From NCBI GenBank assembly GCA_945861435.1, contig CAMAUX010000055.1, positions 1-37,526 on the forward strand: DNA of 37,526 nt. Direction: 5' to 3'. A program made the position numbers and the translations under genes. Below the pieces are notes generated by a model. It had not been told where the DNA came from, made no database searches, and was given only the letters and a program-made list of their open reading frames with translations. The stretch comes from Chthoniobacter flavus. GTDB taxonomy: Bacteria; Verrucomicrobiota; Verrucomicrobiia; Chthoniobacterales; Chthoniobacteraceae. Below are positions 17,543 through 27,217 of this stretch, in pieces; the first letter of the stretch is position 1; the number at the start of each line of letters is the position of its first letter.

Positions 17543-19030
17543 TCACGTGCCGCAGAAGGTGCGGTAGGGCGGGGCCTCCGGCGGCGCTGGTTCGAGGAAC
17601 GGTGCAGGCGGGAGAGCGGAGTGGTCGAAGGGATTTGCGATCGCGGCGAGCAGACGTTCCAGCGGTGCGAGGTCCGCGTGATCGCTCGCAGCGGTGAGCG
17701 CCTCTTCCACAAGATGGTTGCGGGGGATCACCACGGGATTGTGGGCCTGCATGTGGAGGAGGCTGTCCGTTGCGGACTGGGACTGGAGTGCGAGGCGCGC
17801 CTTCCAGCGGGCGTGCCATTCGTGAAACACGGGATCGGCGAAGGGGGGCTCGCGGAATGCCTGTTCGGAGGAGAGCGCGCGGAAAGTGTTGGTGTGATCC
17901 GCGCCTGTGAGGGTCATCCAATCCAGGAGAGACTGTGCGAGCTGGTGATCTCCGGAGTCCTCGTGGAAGAGGCCGAGCTTTGCGCGAAGGCCCGCCCGGT
18001 GATGGTGCTCGTAGCGGGCGGGGAATTCGTGGATGAGCGCGGTGGCGGCGTCTACTGCACGGGTCTCGTCGGTGTCGATGAGGGGCAGCAGGGATTCTGC
18101 GAGGCGTGCGAGATTCCACTGGGCCACGGCCGGTTGGTTGGCAAAGGCGTAGCGTCCGTTGCGGTCGATGGAGCTGAAAGTGGTGTCGGGATGGTAGCGG
18201 TCGAGGAAGGCGCAGGGTCCGTAGTCGATGGTCTCGCCGGAGAGAGCCATGTTGTCGGTGTTCATCACGCCATGGACGAAGCCCGCGAGCATCCAGCGGG
18301 CGATGAGCGAAGCCTGCGCTTCGAGCACCGCGCGCAGCAGTTCGAGCGCCGGGGTGTCCGAGGCGGCGCGCTCGGGATAATGGCGTTGCAGGGTGTGCAG
18401 GGTGAGCGCTTCGAGCGCCTGTGCATCGCGCCGGGCTGCCACCCACTCGAAGGTCCCGACCCGGATGTGGCTCGCCGCGACGCGCGTGAGCACCGCGCCC
18501 GGAAGTGTCTCTTTGCGGAAGACGGGCTCGCCTGTGGCAGTGACGGCGAGGCTGCGTGTGGTGGGGATGCGGAGGGCGTGCATTGCCTCGCTGATCACAT
18601 ACTCGCGCAGCATGGGGCCGAGGGCGGCGCGTCCATCGCCGCCGCGTGAGAAGGGGGTGGGGCCGGAGCCCTTGAGTTGGATGTCGAAGCGGGTGCCGGC
18701 GGGAGTGATCTGCTCGCCGAGCAGCAGCGCGCGTCCATCTCCGAGCACGGTGAATCCGCCGAACTGGTGGCCTGCATAGGCTTGGGCGAGTGGAGCGGCG
18801 CCCTCGGGTGGATTGTTGCCTGCGAAAAGGCCGGCGTTCTCAGGTTGGGCGAGGGCGTCGGCATCGAGTCCGAGCGCGGCAGCGAGCGGTTTGTTGAAAA
18901 CCACGAGGCGCGGTTCTTGGACGGGTGTGGCTTTCCATGCCACATGGAGAACCTCCGGGAGGCGCGCATAAGAGTGCTCCAACCGCCAGCCGTTTGCGGA
19001 GGGACGGGGGACGGGAAGCGGGGTGGTCAT
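17543..19030 (-). CDS. selO: Protein adenylyltransferase SelO (YdiU/UPF0061)
   Basis: 495 residues, the usual length. SelO is a pseudokinase-fold enzyme that transfers AMP to Ser/Thr/Tyr of target proteins, linked to redox stress. Visible: QAYAGHQFGGFTVLGDGRA (83-101), Lys120 in FDIQLKGSGPTPFSRGGDGR, REYVISEAMHALRIPTTRSL, FVHGVMNTDNMALSGETIDY with the catalytic-loop Asp259 and metal-binding Asp269 (DYG), and a C-terminal YRTFCGT where the conserved Cys (selenocysteine in some species) sits near the end. All key residues are present, so it should be active. It is leftward and convergent with the AraC regulator. Confidence 0.95.
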   Translation of the reverse strand: MTTPLPVPRPSANGWRLEHSYARLPEVLHVAWKATPVQEPRLVVFNKPLAAALGLDADALAQPENAGLFAGNNPPEGAAPLAQAYAGHQFGGFTVLGDGRALLLGEQITPAGTRFDIQLKGSGPTPFSRGGDGRAALGPMLREYVISEAMHALRIPTTRSLAVTATGEPVFRKETLPGAVLTRVAASHIRVGTFEWVAARRDAQALEALTLHTLQRHYPERAASDTPALELLRAVLEAQASLIARWMLAGFVHGVMNTDNMALSGETIDYGPCAFLDRYHPDTTFSSIDRNGRYAFANQPAVAQWNLARLAESLLPLIDTDETRAVDAATALIHEFPARYEHHHRAGLRAKLGLFHEDSGDHQLAQSLLDWMTLTGADHTNTFRALSSEQAFREPPFADPVFHEWHARWKARLALQSQSATDSLLHMQAHNPVVIPRNHLVEEALTAASDHADLAPLERLLAAIANPFDHSALPPAPFLEPAPPEAPPYRTFCGT

Positions 19031-19191
19031 GAGATGTCTCTACGCCAGATCCCGAGGATGCGGAAGCGTGGGAACGTGGCGGCCCCTCCTCGGGGCGCGT
19101 CAACGCGAAGGGTGGAGAGAGGCGGGGCGGGGATCATGCATCCGCCGGGTTCTGCGGGAGTTCCCCTGTGCGCGCCGGGTGGCGCCGGGGA

Positions 19192-19674
19192 TTACTTTTT
19201 GGGAGTCTTGAGGGCGACTTCGACGAGGAGGTCGTCGTTGCCGTAGCGGAAGCCGAGGGAGCGGCGTTCCGAGGTGCCGGAGGAGGCGGTGCGGCACTGG
19301 GTGCAGCGGAAGATGGTGGGGATGGTCATCACGCAGGAGACGCCCATGTCGGAGACGCGGGATTTGACGGAGCCGACGACCATGTTGGCGAGTTCACCGA
19401 CGACGTCGTTGACCATGTCTTCGTCGAGTTCCTGGACGGGCATGCCGAGGATGTTGCTGGCGAGGCGTGCGGCGGCGTCTGCGGGGGTTTGGAGGACGAC
19501 GTCGACGTTGGCGTCGCCTGCGAAGCCGATGGCGGCGAGGATGAGGGGCTTGCCCTCAGCGAAGGCCGGGACGGGGCCGGGCTGCGCGGCGAGCGTGAAC
19601 ATGGTGTCGAAGATGTCGATGACGCTTTGGGAGAGCCACTGGGACAGGTCGCCGATGGGAACAGGTGAGCTCAT
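19192..19674 (-). CDS. cheX: CheX, CheY-phosphate phosphatase
   Basis: 160 residues. CheX dephosphorylates CheY-P and so ends the signal. The diagnostic E-x-x-N pair is present: Glu94 and Asn97 in VNDVVGELANMVVGSVK. It is the last gene of the chemotaxis cluster; its ATG overlaps the cheR stop by four bases (ATGA type), so translation is coupled. CheZ is absent, consistent with CheX serving in its place. Confidence 0.9.
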   Translation of the reverse strand: MSSPVPIGDLSQWLSQSVIDIFDTMFTLAAQPGPVPAFAEGKPLILAAIGFAGDANVDVVLQTPADAAARLASNILGMPVQELDEDMVNDVVGELANMVVGSVKSRVSDMGVSCVMTIPTIFRCTQCRTASSGTSERRSLGFRYGNDDLLVEVALKTPKK

Positions 19675-20498
19675 GTGGTGCGGATGGAGGGGGTGCGGTA
19701 GACGGTGGTGCGGTCGAGGACGACGCGTTCGTACTGGTCGTCGAGGTTGATGGTGGTTTCCGCGCCGCCGAGGAAGAGGTAGCCGCCGGGACGGAGGATG
19801 CGGCGGATTTTTCCGAGGATGGCTTTCTTGATATCGTTGTCGAAGTAGATGAGGACGTTGCGGAGGAAGACGATGTCGAGCGGTGGCATGAAGGCCCAGT
19901 CTTTGACGAGGTTGAGCTCGCGGAACTGGATGCGTTTGCGGAGGTCTTCGCGGAATTCCCAGCGATCGGCCTTGCGGGTGAAGTACTTCACGAGCATGGG
20001 GGCTGGGAGGCCGCGGTTGATCTCGATCTGGCTGTAGCTGCCGGCGCGCGCCTGATTGAGGACATCAAGGCAGAGGTCGGTGGCGATGAAGTTGAAGTTC
20101 CACGCGAGGACTTCCGGGAAGTGTTCCGCGAGGACCATCATGACGGTGTAGCATTCCTGACCCGTGGAGGCCGCGCCGCACCAGATGTTGAGGGTGCGAT
20201 CGGCTTCGCGCTTCTGGCGGATCTCGGGGAGGATGATTTTGCGGAGGGCTTCGAAGGGATGGAGATCGCGGAAGAAGGAGGTCTCGTTGGTGGTCATCGC
20301 GTCGATGAGGCGGCGATGAAGGGGGTCGCTTGGTTTGGCGCGGAGGGTGTCCACGAGGGCGTCGACGGAGACGAACTTCTCTCGGCGGGCGAGAGCTTCG
20401 AGGCGGGATTCGACGAGGTACTCCTTCCCGGGTTCAAGAACGATCGCCGCCTGTTCGCGCACATAGGTGCGCACGTAATCGAAGTCGGCAGGTCTCAT
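19671..20498 (-). CDS. cheR: CheR, chemoreceptor methyltransferase
   Basis: 275 residues. It methylates receptor glutamates with S-adenosylmethionine during adaptation. Seen: the N-terminal helical domain with [18 protein letters not shown] (68-85), the AdoMet site [18 protein letters not shown] (104-121), [18 protein letters not shown] and the LRNVLIYFD block (212-220). Its ATG overlaps the cheB stop by four bases, and its stop overlaps the cheX start, so cheB-cheR-cheX form a translationally coupled set. Confidence 0.95.
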   Translation of the reverse strand: MRPADFDYVRTYVREQAAIVLEPGKEYLVESRLEALARREKFVSVDALVDTLRAKPSDPLHRRLIDAMTTNETSFFRDLHPFEALRKIILPEIRQKREADRTLNIWCGAASTGQECYTVMMVLAEHFPEVLAWNFNFIATDLCLDVLNQARAGSYSQIEINRGLPAPMLVKYFTRKADRWEFREDLRKRIQFRELNLVKDWAFMPPLDIVFLRNVLIYFDNDIKKAILGKIRRILRPGGYLFLGGAETTINLDDQYERVVLDRTTVYRTPSIRTT

Positions 20499-21622
20499 GA
20501 GTTCAGTTTGCTCGGGGTTAGGAGTGGGAAAGCGGGCTTGGAGCCAGCTTCGATGCGGCGGCGGATCTCTTGGGCGATTTGGTTGAGGGGGAGAATTTTG
20601 TCAGCGAGACCGGCTTCGGCGACGGCGCCCGGCATTCCCCAGACGACGCTGCTGGCTTCGTCTTGGGCAAGGATCTGGCCGCCCGCCTGACGAATGACTT
20701 CCGAACCGCGCAGGCCGTCCTGTCCCATTCCTGTGAGGACGACGGCGAGGACGCGGGGTCCGTAGGCGAGGGCGGCGGAGCGGAAGAGGACGTCGACGGC
20801 GGGTCGGCAGGAGTTCTCGGGTTTGTCCTCGGTGAGGGCGATGCGGACCTGGGTCTTGTCGCGGCGGACCTCCATGTGGAAGCCACCGGGGGCGACCCAT
20901 GCCTCGCCGGGGCGGAGGACTTCGTCCGCTGCGCCTTCGCGGCAGGGGATTCCGGAGACGGATCCGATGCGTTCGGCGAGGAGTCGTGTGAAGAGAGGCG
21001 GCATGTGTTGGACGATGACGATGGGGACGGGGAGGCCGATGCCGATGGCGGGCATGAGTTCTGCGAGGGCGTTGGGGCCGCCGGTGGAGACGCCGATGGC
21101 GAGGAGGTCGATGGCGCCCGGGGTGGATTCGCGGCGGGGGAGTGTGGGAATGGCCTGGCGTGCGGCGATGATGCCGGGGACGGCGTGGGCTGGGCGTCTG
21201 CAGAGGGCCTTGATCTTTGGGACCAAGTCGCTGCGGATTTTCTCCATGCTGGCGATGACGTTGCCGACATTGCCGGGTTTGGTGACGTAATCGCTGGCGC
21301 CGCTGGAGAGGGCGTCGAGGGTGGCACAGGAGCCGCGCTCGGTGAGCGTGCTGAACATGATCACCGGGAGCTTGAGATGGGTCTTGCGGAGAGCGCGGAG
21401 GGTTTCGAGCCCATCCATTTCCGGCATCTCGATGTCGAGGGTGATGAGGTCGGGTTTGAACTCTTCGAGGCGTGCGAGGGCGAGCTTCCCGTTGGCGGCG
21501 GAGCCGACGACCTCGATGTCGGGGTCGGCGGCGAGGATGTCGCTGAGGAGCCTCCGGATGAGGGAGGAATCGTCCACGATGAGGACGCGGATTTTTGGAA
21601 GTGGTGTGGTTGGGATGCTCAT
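20495..21622 (-). CDS. cheB: CheB, receptor methylesterase/deamidase
   Basis: 375 residues. The receiver domain (10-125) has the acidic pair Asp17/Asp18, phosphorylation site Asp63 ([11 protein letters not shown]) and Lys115. After a linker comes the methylesterase domain (170-360) with the catalytic triad Ser179 ([11 protein letters not shown]), His206 (VQHMPP) and Asp302 (LTGMGQDG). It removes methyl groups from the receptor when phosphorylated by CheA. It lies 17 bp after cheY and overlaps cheR. Confidence 0.96.
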   Translation of the reverse strand: MSIPTTPLPKIRVLIVDDSSLIRRLLSDILAADPDIEVVGSAANGKLALARLEEFKPDLITLDIEMPEMDGLETLRALRKTHLKLPVIMFSTLTERGSCATLDALSSGASDYVTKPGNVGNVIASMEKIRSDLVPKIKALCRRPAHAVPGIIAARQAIPTLPRRESTPGAIDLLAIGVSTGGPNALAELMPAIGIGLPVPIVIVQHMPPLFTRLLAERIGSVSGIPCREGAADEVLRPGEAWVAPGGFHMEVRRDKTQVRIALTEDKPENSCRPAVDVLFRSAALAYGPRVLAVVLTGMGQDGLRGSEVIRQAGGQILAQDEASSVVWGMPGAVAEAGLADKILPLNQIAQEIRRRIEAGSKPAFPLLTPSKLNS

Positions 21623-21639
21623 GCCTGAGAGGGCTGTTA

Positions 21640-22005
21640 TCAGAGCATGCCCATCAGCGTGAGTTTTTCGAGGAGGAGATCTTTGGTAAAAGGTTTCATG
21701 AGGTACTCGTTTGCGCCTGCGGCGAGAGCCTTTTGGACGTGTTCCATGGAGGACTCGGTGGTGACCATCATGATGCGGATGTCGTTGAGGAGGATGTTGG
21801 CACGCACGGCGCAGACGAGGTCGTAGCCATTCATGACGGGCATGTTCCAGTCGACGAGGAGGAGGTCGACGGTGTCGCCTTGGTAGAGGCGTTCGATAGC
21901 CTTCTGGCCGTCCTCGGCTTCAAGGACATCGAATCCGATTTCCCGCAGGGATTTTCCCAAGACCATGCGAACGGTCTTGGAGTCGTCGACAATCAGTGCA
22001 CGCAT
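21640..22005 (-). CDS. cheY: CheY-type response regulator
   Basis: 121 residues, a stand-alone receiver: acidic pair Asp7/Asp8 (IVDDSKTVR), phospho-acceptor Asp52 ([15 protein letters not shown]), Thr82/Thr83 and Lys104 (YLMKPFTK). It should take phosphate from CheA and act on whatever motor or effector this system controls. It follows the receptor gene after a 213-bp gap that holds a hairpin, and lies 17 bp before cheB. Confidence 0.95.
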   Translation of the reverse strand: MRALIVDDSKTVRMVLGKSLREIGFDVLEAEDGQKAIERLYQGDTVDLLLVDWNMPVMNGYDLVCAVRANILLNDIRIMMVTTESSMEHVQKALAAGANEYLMKPFTKDLLLEKLTLMGML

Positions 22006-22157
22006 GAGTGTTTCCTATGGTTGGGGAGCAAAGGGGTGAGCGGAATGCTCCCCAGACTGTGGGTGAGGTGCATGGGGAGAAAAGGGGGGATTGCGCGGAC
22101 GGTGCGAGGGCCAGGCCGTGGGGCGGAAGCCGGCCTTGTGCGGTGGTTCGAAGGGGG

Positions 22158-22193
22158 AAGCCGCCCGGTGTCCGGTGGGAAACCGGGCGGCTT
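22158..22193 (-). terminator. GC-rich hairpin between the receptor gene and cheY
   Basis: AAGCCGCCCGGT (22158-22169) pairs perfectly with ACCGGGCGGCTT (22182-22193), a 12-bp stem with a 12-base loop. In the direction of transcription it begins 25 bases after the receptor stop and is followed by CCCCC and two T, so it may act as a partial terminator or processing site separating cheA-cheW-mcp from cheY-cheB-cheR-cheX. Confidence 0.5.
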
Positions 22194-22218
22194 GATGGGA
22201 ACTGGGCCCGGGGTGGGA

Positions 22219-24228
22219 TCAGCCCTGGATGGAGGTGGCGGTGCGCTGGAGTGTCGCGGCGAGCTTGGCGAGTTCGAGCGCGGCCTTTTCGGTGTCGTTG
22301 GCGCCGAGGGTGGTATTGCGCGCGGCATCGGCGACGCCGACGATGTTCTGTGCGATCTCGGAGGAACCCTTGGCGGCCTCGCCGACGTTGCGGGTGATTT
22401 CCGCGGTGGTGGCGGTCTGTTCCTCGACAGCGCTGGCGATGGTGTTTTGGTAGTCGTTGATCTTGTTGATGACGTCGTTGATCTCGGAGATGGCGGCGAC
22501 GGCGTGTTTGGTGTCGGCTTGGATGGTCTCGATTTTCTGGCTGATGTCCTCGGTGGCCTTGGCGGTTTCCTTGGCGAGTTCCTTCACCTCGTTGGCGACG
22601 ACAGCGAAGCCCTTGCCTGCCTCGCCTGCACGAGCGGCCTCGATGGTGGCGTTGAGCGCGAGGAGGTTGGTCTGGCGCGCGATGGAGGTGATGGTCTTGA
22701 TGACCTTGCCGATCTCGGCCGAGCTTTCACCAAGCTTGGAGATGGTGCCGGTGGCGGTGTCGGCTGCCTTGACGCCGATGGCGGCGACCTTGGCTGCGTC
22801 CTGCGCGTTCTTGGCGATCTCGCGGATGCTGGTGCTCATGGCCTCGGTGCCGTTGGCGACGGTCTGTACGTTGCTGGAGACCTGCTGGGCGGCGGCGGAG
22901 ACGACACCGGCCTGCGCGGAGGTTTCCTCTGCGTTGGAGACCATCTGCTGGCTGTTGGCGGTGAGTTCCTCGGAGGCGGAGGAGAGGGTCTGCGCGTTGT
23001 CGTTGATGTCCTTGAGCACCTGGACCAGCGCGATGCGCTGGCGGACGGCGGCGGTGATGTCGGTGGCGATCTTCACGATCTTCACCACGCGGCCGGTCTC
23101 ATCGGTGACCGGTGAGTAGACGGCTTGGAGCCAGAGTTCCTTGCCGCTGCGGCTGATGCGCTTGAATTCGCCGGACTTGCTTCTGCCGCTCTTGAGGTCG
23201 GGCCAGAACTGGCGGTACTCGGCGGAGTTGGCGGTGGCGTCGTCGCAGAACATGCGGTGGTGGCGGCCCTTGATGGAATCGAGGGAGTACTCCATGGCGT
23301 CCTGGAAGTTTTTGTTGGCGATGAGGACGTTGCCCTCGGTGTCGAACTCGATGTAGGCGAATGCGGCATCGATGGCGCGGAAGACGCCGCGCATGCTCTG
23401 GCGCTCGATCTCCATGTCGGTGATGTCGTAGCGAACACCGAGGTACTTCTTGGGTTTGCCGTTTTCGCCGATGATGGGGGCGATGACAGCGTCGACGTAG
23501 TAGGGGGTGCCGTCCTTGGCGCGATTTTTGACGACGCCGCGGAAGATGTTGCCCTTGCCGATGGTGGCCCACATGTCGCGGAAGACCTCCTTGGGCATGT
23601 CGGGATGGCGGGTGGTGTTGTGGCCCTTGCCGATGAGTTCGTCGCGTCCGTATTTGGAGACCTGGAGGAACTTCTCATTCACGTTGAGGATGTCGCCCTT
23701 GAGGTCGGCCTCGGAGACGATGCTCGTCATGTTCATGATGTCCGTGCGGACCTTGAGCTCCGTCTTGGAGGCGGTGATGTCCGTGGCGAACTTGGTGACT
23801 TTGACGACCTTGCCTGCGTCGTCGAAGACGGGGTTGTAGGAGGCGATGATCCACACCTCCTTGCCACTCTTGGCGATGCGGCAGAATTCGCCGGCTTGGA
23901 ATTCGCCCCTGTTGAGAGCGGCCCAGAATTCGCGGTACTCGCCGCTCTGGGTGTAGATGGGGTCGCAGAACATGCGATGGTGCTGGCCCTGGATGTCGGC
24001 GAGGGAGTAGCCGAGGGTTTTGAGGAAGTTCTCGTTGGCGTGGAGGATGGTGCCGTCGGTTTTGAAATCGATGACGGCCTGGGAGCGGTTGAGCGCCGAG
24101 CTCTGGGCGCGGAGGTCGGTGAGCTCAGTGTCGGCCACCCTGGTGCCCTTGGGCGCGGCGATGAGCTTGGTGCTGGCTTTCTTGACGGGAGCGGCGGTTT
24201 TGGCGGAGGGCTTGCTGTTGGCTTTCAT
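22219..24228 (-). CDS. Soluble chemoreceptor with three PAS domains
   Basis: From the ATG at 24228 the protein has 669 residues with no transmembrane segment and no HAMP domain. The N-terminus (1-40) is Lys/Ala rich. PAS1 spans about 48-155, PAS2 about 165-275 and PAS3 about 285-393. PAS1 and PAS3 share HHRMFCD (83-89, 323-329), E-Y-R-x-F-W and SGKE-W blocks and are an internal duplication. PAS2 is of Aer type ([18 protein letters not shown], 203-220). The signalling domain (about 400-660) has the hairpin tip [20 protein letters not shown] (516-535). No C-terminal CheR-binding pentapeptide is present (it ends TATSIQG). It should form cytoplasmic arrays with CheA and CheW and sense an internal redox, oxygen or small-molecule cue. 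Confidence 0.93.
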   Translation of the reverse strand: MKANSKPSAKTAAPVKKASTKLIAAPKGTRVADTELTDLRAQSSALNRSQAVIDFKTDGTILHANENFLKTLGYSLADIQGQHHRMFCDPIYTQSGEYREFWAALNRGEFQAGEFCRIAKSGKEVWIIASYNPVFDDAGKVVKVTKFATDITASKTELKVRTDIMNMTSIVSEADLKGDILNVNEKFLQVSKYGRDELIGKGHNTTRHPDMPKEVFRDMWATIGKGNIFRGVVKNRAKDGTPYYVDAVIAPIIGENGKPKKYLGVRYDITDMEIERQSMRGVFRAIDAAFAYIEFDTEGNVLIANKNFQDAMEYSLDSIKGRHHRMFCDDATANSAEYRQFWPDLKSGRSKSGEFKRISRSGKELWLQAVYSPVTDETGRVVKIVKIATDITAAVRQRIALVQVLKDINDNAQTLSSASEELTANSQQMVSNAEETSAQAGVVSAAAQQVSSNVQTVANGTEAMSTSIREIAKNAQDAAKVAAIGVKAADTATGTISKLGESSAEIGKVIKTITSIARQTNLLALNATIEAARAGEAGKGFAVVANEVKELAKETAKATEDISQKIETIQADTKHAVAAISEINDVINKINDYQNTIASAVEEQTATTAEITRNVGEAAKGSSEIAQNIVGVADAARNTTLGANDTEKAALELAKLAATLQRTATSIQG

Positions 24229-24289
24229 GAGGTTGGGTGTGGGATTCTGAAGCAGGGGATGTTTGTGAGAGTTGGGAGTTGAGAACGGT

Positions 24290-24748
24290 TCAGTTTTTGA
24301 CGGTGGGTCGGCTGTAGGCTGCGGGAAGGTTGGAGGCGCGTTCGGTGTCGAGGATGAGCAGGAGGCGGTCTGAGAGTTTGTAGACGCCGCAGATGAGTTC
24401 GCGGGCGGTGCCGGTGAGGGTTTCCGGGACGGACTCGTAGCTTTCGTCATCGATCTCCACGACGTCGCCGATTTCATCGACGAGGAAGCTGACGGCGCCG
24501 TCGTCTGCGCGGATGACGACGTTCATGGGGAGCTGGCCTTCGGGGCGGTCCGGGAGTTCGAAGCGGCGGCGGAGGTCGATGGCGGTGATGATTTGGCCGC
24601 GGAGGTTGATGAGGCCTTCGATCATGGAGGGGGCGATGGGGACGCGGGTCATCGTCTGGTAGCGGATGACTTCCTGGACCTTGAGGACATCGACGCCGAG
24701 GAAGAGCCCGGCGAGGTGGAAGGTGGCGAATTGCTGTGTCTGGCTCAT
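24290..24748 (-). CDS. cheW: CheW coupling protein
   Basis: 152 residues forming one CheW domain: [40 protein letters not shown] and [12 protein letters not shown] are the standard blocks. It links the receptor to CheA. It lies 18 bp after cheA and 61 bp ahead of the receptor gene. Confidence 0.95.
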   Translation of the reverse strand: MSQTQQFATFHLAGLFLGVDVLKVQEVIRYQTMTRVPIAPSMIEGLINLRGQIITAIDLRRRFELPDRPEGQLPMNVVIRADDGAVSFLVDEIGDVVEIDDESYESVPETLTGTARELICGVYKLSDRLLLILDTERASNLPAAYSRPTVKN

Positions 24749-24766
24749 GGGTGTGTGGAGTAGGGT

Positions 24767-27139
24767 TTATGCGGCTGCAGAGCCGGGCTTGGGCGTGGGA
24801 TCGACGGAGCGGAGGATGGTTTGGATGTCGAGGAGGTCGGTGACGCGGTCCTGGATGACCACGGAGCCGAGGATGCCGTTGCCGTAGGCGTGGCGTTTGA
24901 CGGTGATGGACTCGTTGACGATGTCGTCGATGTTGCCGACGATGAGGCCGACGCTGCGGTTTTTCTCGGAGTAGACAACGACCTGCATGGTGTCGGCGTC
25001 GTCCTCGGGAGTGTGACCGTTGTCCGGCAGATAATCTGCGACGCGGACGAGTGGGAGGATCTGGCCGCGGTAACGGATGACGGCCTGGCCGCCGGAGTAT
25101 TCCATGGCGGAGCGTGGGAACTCCTCGAGGCGTGCGACGGTGGAGAGGGGGATGGCGAGGCGGCTGCCCTTGCCTGAGCCGAAGAGGAGGAGGGTCTGGC
25201 GCTGGTCGTCGGCTTTGCGGGTGTGTGCGGCTTCGTGGAGATTGTTGCGGTCGTGGATCTCGGAGACGATGGAGGCGCGCTGTGCGAGGCCGAGGACGTC
25301 GAGGATGAGGGCGACATGGCCGTCGCCCATGATGGTGGCGCCGGCGAAGCAGGTGACGCCCTTGAGTTGTTTGCCGAGCGGTTTTACGACGATCTCCTGG
25401 GTGTCGTTGATTTCGTCGACGACGAGGCCGAACGGGTAGCCGTCCGCCTGAACGACCACGATGTGGATCTCGCCGCGGAGTGCGACCTCGGGAGCGTCGT
25501 GCAGCTTGAGTTCGCGGTTGAGGTAGACGAGCGGGAGGAGTTTTCCGCGGAGGCGGTAAACGGGAGCGCCGTGGATGAGTTCGATCTGCTTGGTCTGCGC
25601 GCCTTCGAGGCGGACGAGTTCGAGGAGGCTGACCTGCGGGATGGCGAACTGCTCGCCGCCGCTCGTGACGATGAGCGCGGGGATGATGGCGAGGGTGAGG
25701 GGGATCTTGATCTTCAGGGTGGTGCCGACGCCGAACTGGCTGTGGATGTCGACGGTGCCGCCGATTTTCTCGATGTTGGTTTTGACGACGTCCATGCCGA
25801 CGCCGCGGCCGGAGACGTTGGTGACCTTCTCCGCGGTGGAGAAGCCCGGCATGAAGATGAGGTGGAAGGCCTCGTGATCGGTCATGCGCGCGGAGTGCTC
25901 GCTGGTGATGAGTCCGCGGGAGACGGCCTTCTGTTTGACGCGTTCGATGTGGATGCCGCCGCCGTCGTCGGAGATCTCGATGTTGACCTGGCCGCCCTCG
26001 TGGTAGGCGCGCATTTTGAGGCAGCCTTCGCGGGGCTTGCTGCGTTCCGCGCGGCCTTCCGGAGATTCGATGCCGTGATCGACGGAGTTGCGGACAATGT
26101 GGGTGAGGGGGTCTTTGATGGCCTCGATGATGGTCTTGTCGAGTTCGGTGTCCTTGCCCTCCATGTCGAGGCGGACCTCCTTGCCACACATGGAGGCGAG
26201 GTCGCGGACGACGCGCGGGAGCTTGTTCCAGATGTTGCCGATGGGCTGCATGCGGGTCTTCATCACGCTGCCTTGGAGCTCGGTGGTGATGAGGTTGAGG
26301 CGCTGCGAGGTGGCAAGGAACGCGCTGTCAGCGTGCTGCGTGGTGAACTGGAGGACTTGGTTGCGGGCCAGAACGAGTTCGCCCACGAGGTTGACGAGTT
26401 TGTCGAGAAGACTGACGTCGACGCGGATGGAGCTCTCGGAAGCTGCAGAGCCGCGGGGTTCGTGCGCGTCGGCGGTTGGAGCGGCCGGGGGTGTTGCGGG
26501 GGCGGCGGATGCTGCGACGGCCGGGGCGGCGGGGGCTGCTGCGGGAGGAGGAGTAGGTGCGGAGATGGGAGTAGGAGTAGGAGTCGGAGGAAGAGAAGCC
26601 GCGGGTGGCTCCTGCGGGACTTCAGCGAGGACGGGGGCGGAGGGAGGATCGACCGGTGCCGGAGCGGAGGCTTCGACCACGGGATCGACTGCTGGAGCGG
26701 GTTCCGAGGCGATCTCCGGTGCGGGTGCAGCGGCGACGGCGGCCGGCGCGGGGGAGTCGGAGGGGCCATCCTTGAGCTGCGCGAGGAGGGCGATGAGTTC
26801 GCTGTAATCGCGTTCCGCGGGAGAGCCCGTGGCCTCGATCTCCGCGAGCATGGTGCGCACGGCGTCGACGGTGGAGAGGAGAGCGCCGGCAATCTGCGGG
26901 TTGATGACCAGAAGGCCGTCGCGCATTTTGCTCAGAAGGTTTTCGCCAACGTGAGCGACGGCTTCGAGCTTGCCGAAGCCGAGGAATCCACTGGAACCCT
27001 TGAGGGTGTGGATCGTGCGGAAGATGCTTCCGAGGGTTTCGCTGTCGTGCGGATCCTTCTCAAGGTTGACGAGGTCGCGTTCGAGACGGTCGAGGTTCTC
27101 GTGGCTTTCGATGAGGAACTCTTTGAGGATTTCGTCCAT
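24767..27139 (-). CDS. cheA: CheA histidine kinase with two CheW-like domains
   Basis: From the ATG at 27139 the protein has 790 residues; the frame remains open upstream but that part is not family-like. HPt domain 1-115 with phospho-acceptor His44 (IHTLKGSSGFLGF). Residues 125-235 are a Pro/Ala-rich linker where a P2 (CheY/CheB-docking) domain is usual. Dimerisation domain about 237-300 (DVSLLDKLVNLVGELVLARN). ATPase domain about 305-480 with N-box HIVRNSVDHGIE (347-358), DDGGG (391-395) and GRGVGMDVV (444-452). Then a first CheW-like domain (about 483-625) and a second (about 640-780). It phosphorylates CheY and CheB in response to the receptor. It heads the cluster, divergent from uvrA with 78 bp between. 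Confidence 0.95.
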   Translation of the reverse strand: MDEILKEFLIESHENLDRLERDLVNLEKDPHDSETLGSIFRTIHTLKGSSGFLGFGKLEAVAHVGENLLSKMRDGLLVINPQIAGALLSTVDAVRTMLAEIEATGSPAERDYSELIALLAQLKDGPSDSPAPAAVAAAPAPEIASEPAPAVDPVVEASAPAPVDPPSAPVLAEVPQEPPAASLPPTPTPTPISAPTPPPAAAPAAPAVAASAAPATPPAAPTADAHEPRGSAASESSIRVDVSLLDKLVNLVGELVLARNQVLQFTTQHADSAFLATSQRLNLITTELQGSVMKTRMQPIGNIWNKLPRVVRDLASMCGKEVRLDMEGKDTELDKTIIEAIKDPLTHIVRNSVDHGIESPEGRAERSKPREGCLKMRAYHEGGQVNIEISDDGGGIHIERVKQKAVSRGLITSEHSARMTDHEAFHLIFMPGFSTAEKVTNVSGRGVGMDVVKTNIEKIGGTVDIHSQFGVGTTLKIKIPLTLAIIPALIVTSGGEQFAIPQVSLLELVRLEGAQTKQIELIHGAPVYRLRGKLLPLVYLNRELKLHDAPEVALRGEIHIVVVQADGYPFGLVVDEINDTQEIVVKPLGKQLKGVTCFAGATIMGDGHVALILDVLGLAQRASIVSEIHDRNNLHEAAHTRKADDQRQTLLLFGSGKGSRLAIPLSTVARLEEFPRSAMEYSGGQAVIRYRGQILPLVRVADYLPDNGHTPEDDADTMQVVVYSEKNRSVGLIVGNIDDIVNESITVKRHAYGNGILGSVVIQDRVTDLLDIQTILRSVDPTPKPGSAAA

Positions 27140-27217
27140 AGGAGACTGGGTGGTGGAAAGTGGGTGGGAGCGGCGGTCGGTTTTCTGGGGGGTGGGCGCA
27201 CCAAAAAAGCAGGTGCC

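Noticed and set aside
19165-21628. Long plus-strand frames opposite cheX, cheR and cheB
   Set aside because: They are strings of Asp, Glu, Gly and Val, the shadow of high-GC genes on the other strand.
25223-27217. A plus-strand reading frame continuous with uvrA, extending it by about 665 codons upstream
   Set aside because: It is antisense to cheA, acidic and Gly/Val/Asp rich as expected of a GC-rich shadow frame, with no family resemblance. UvrA similarity begins only after about 27340.
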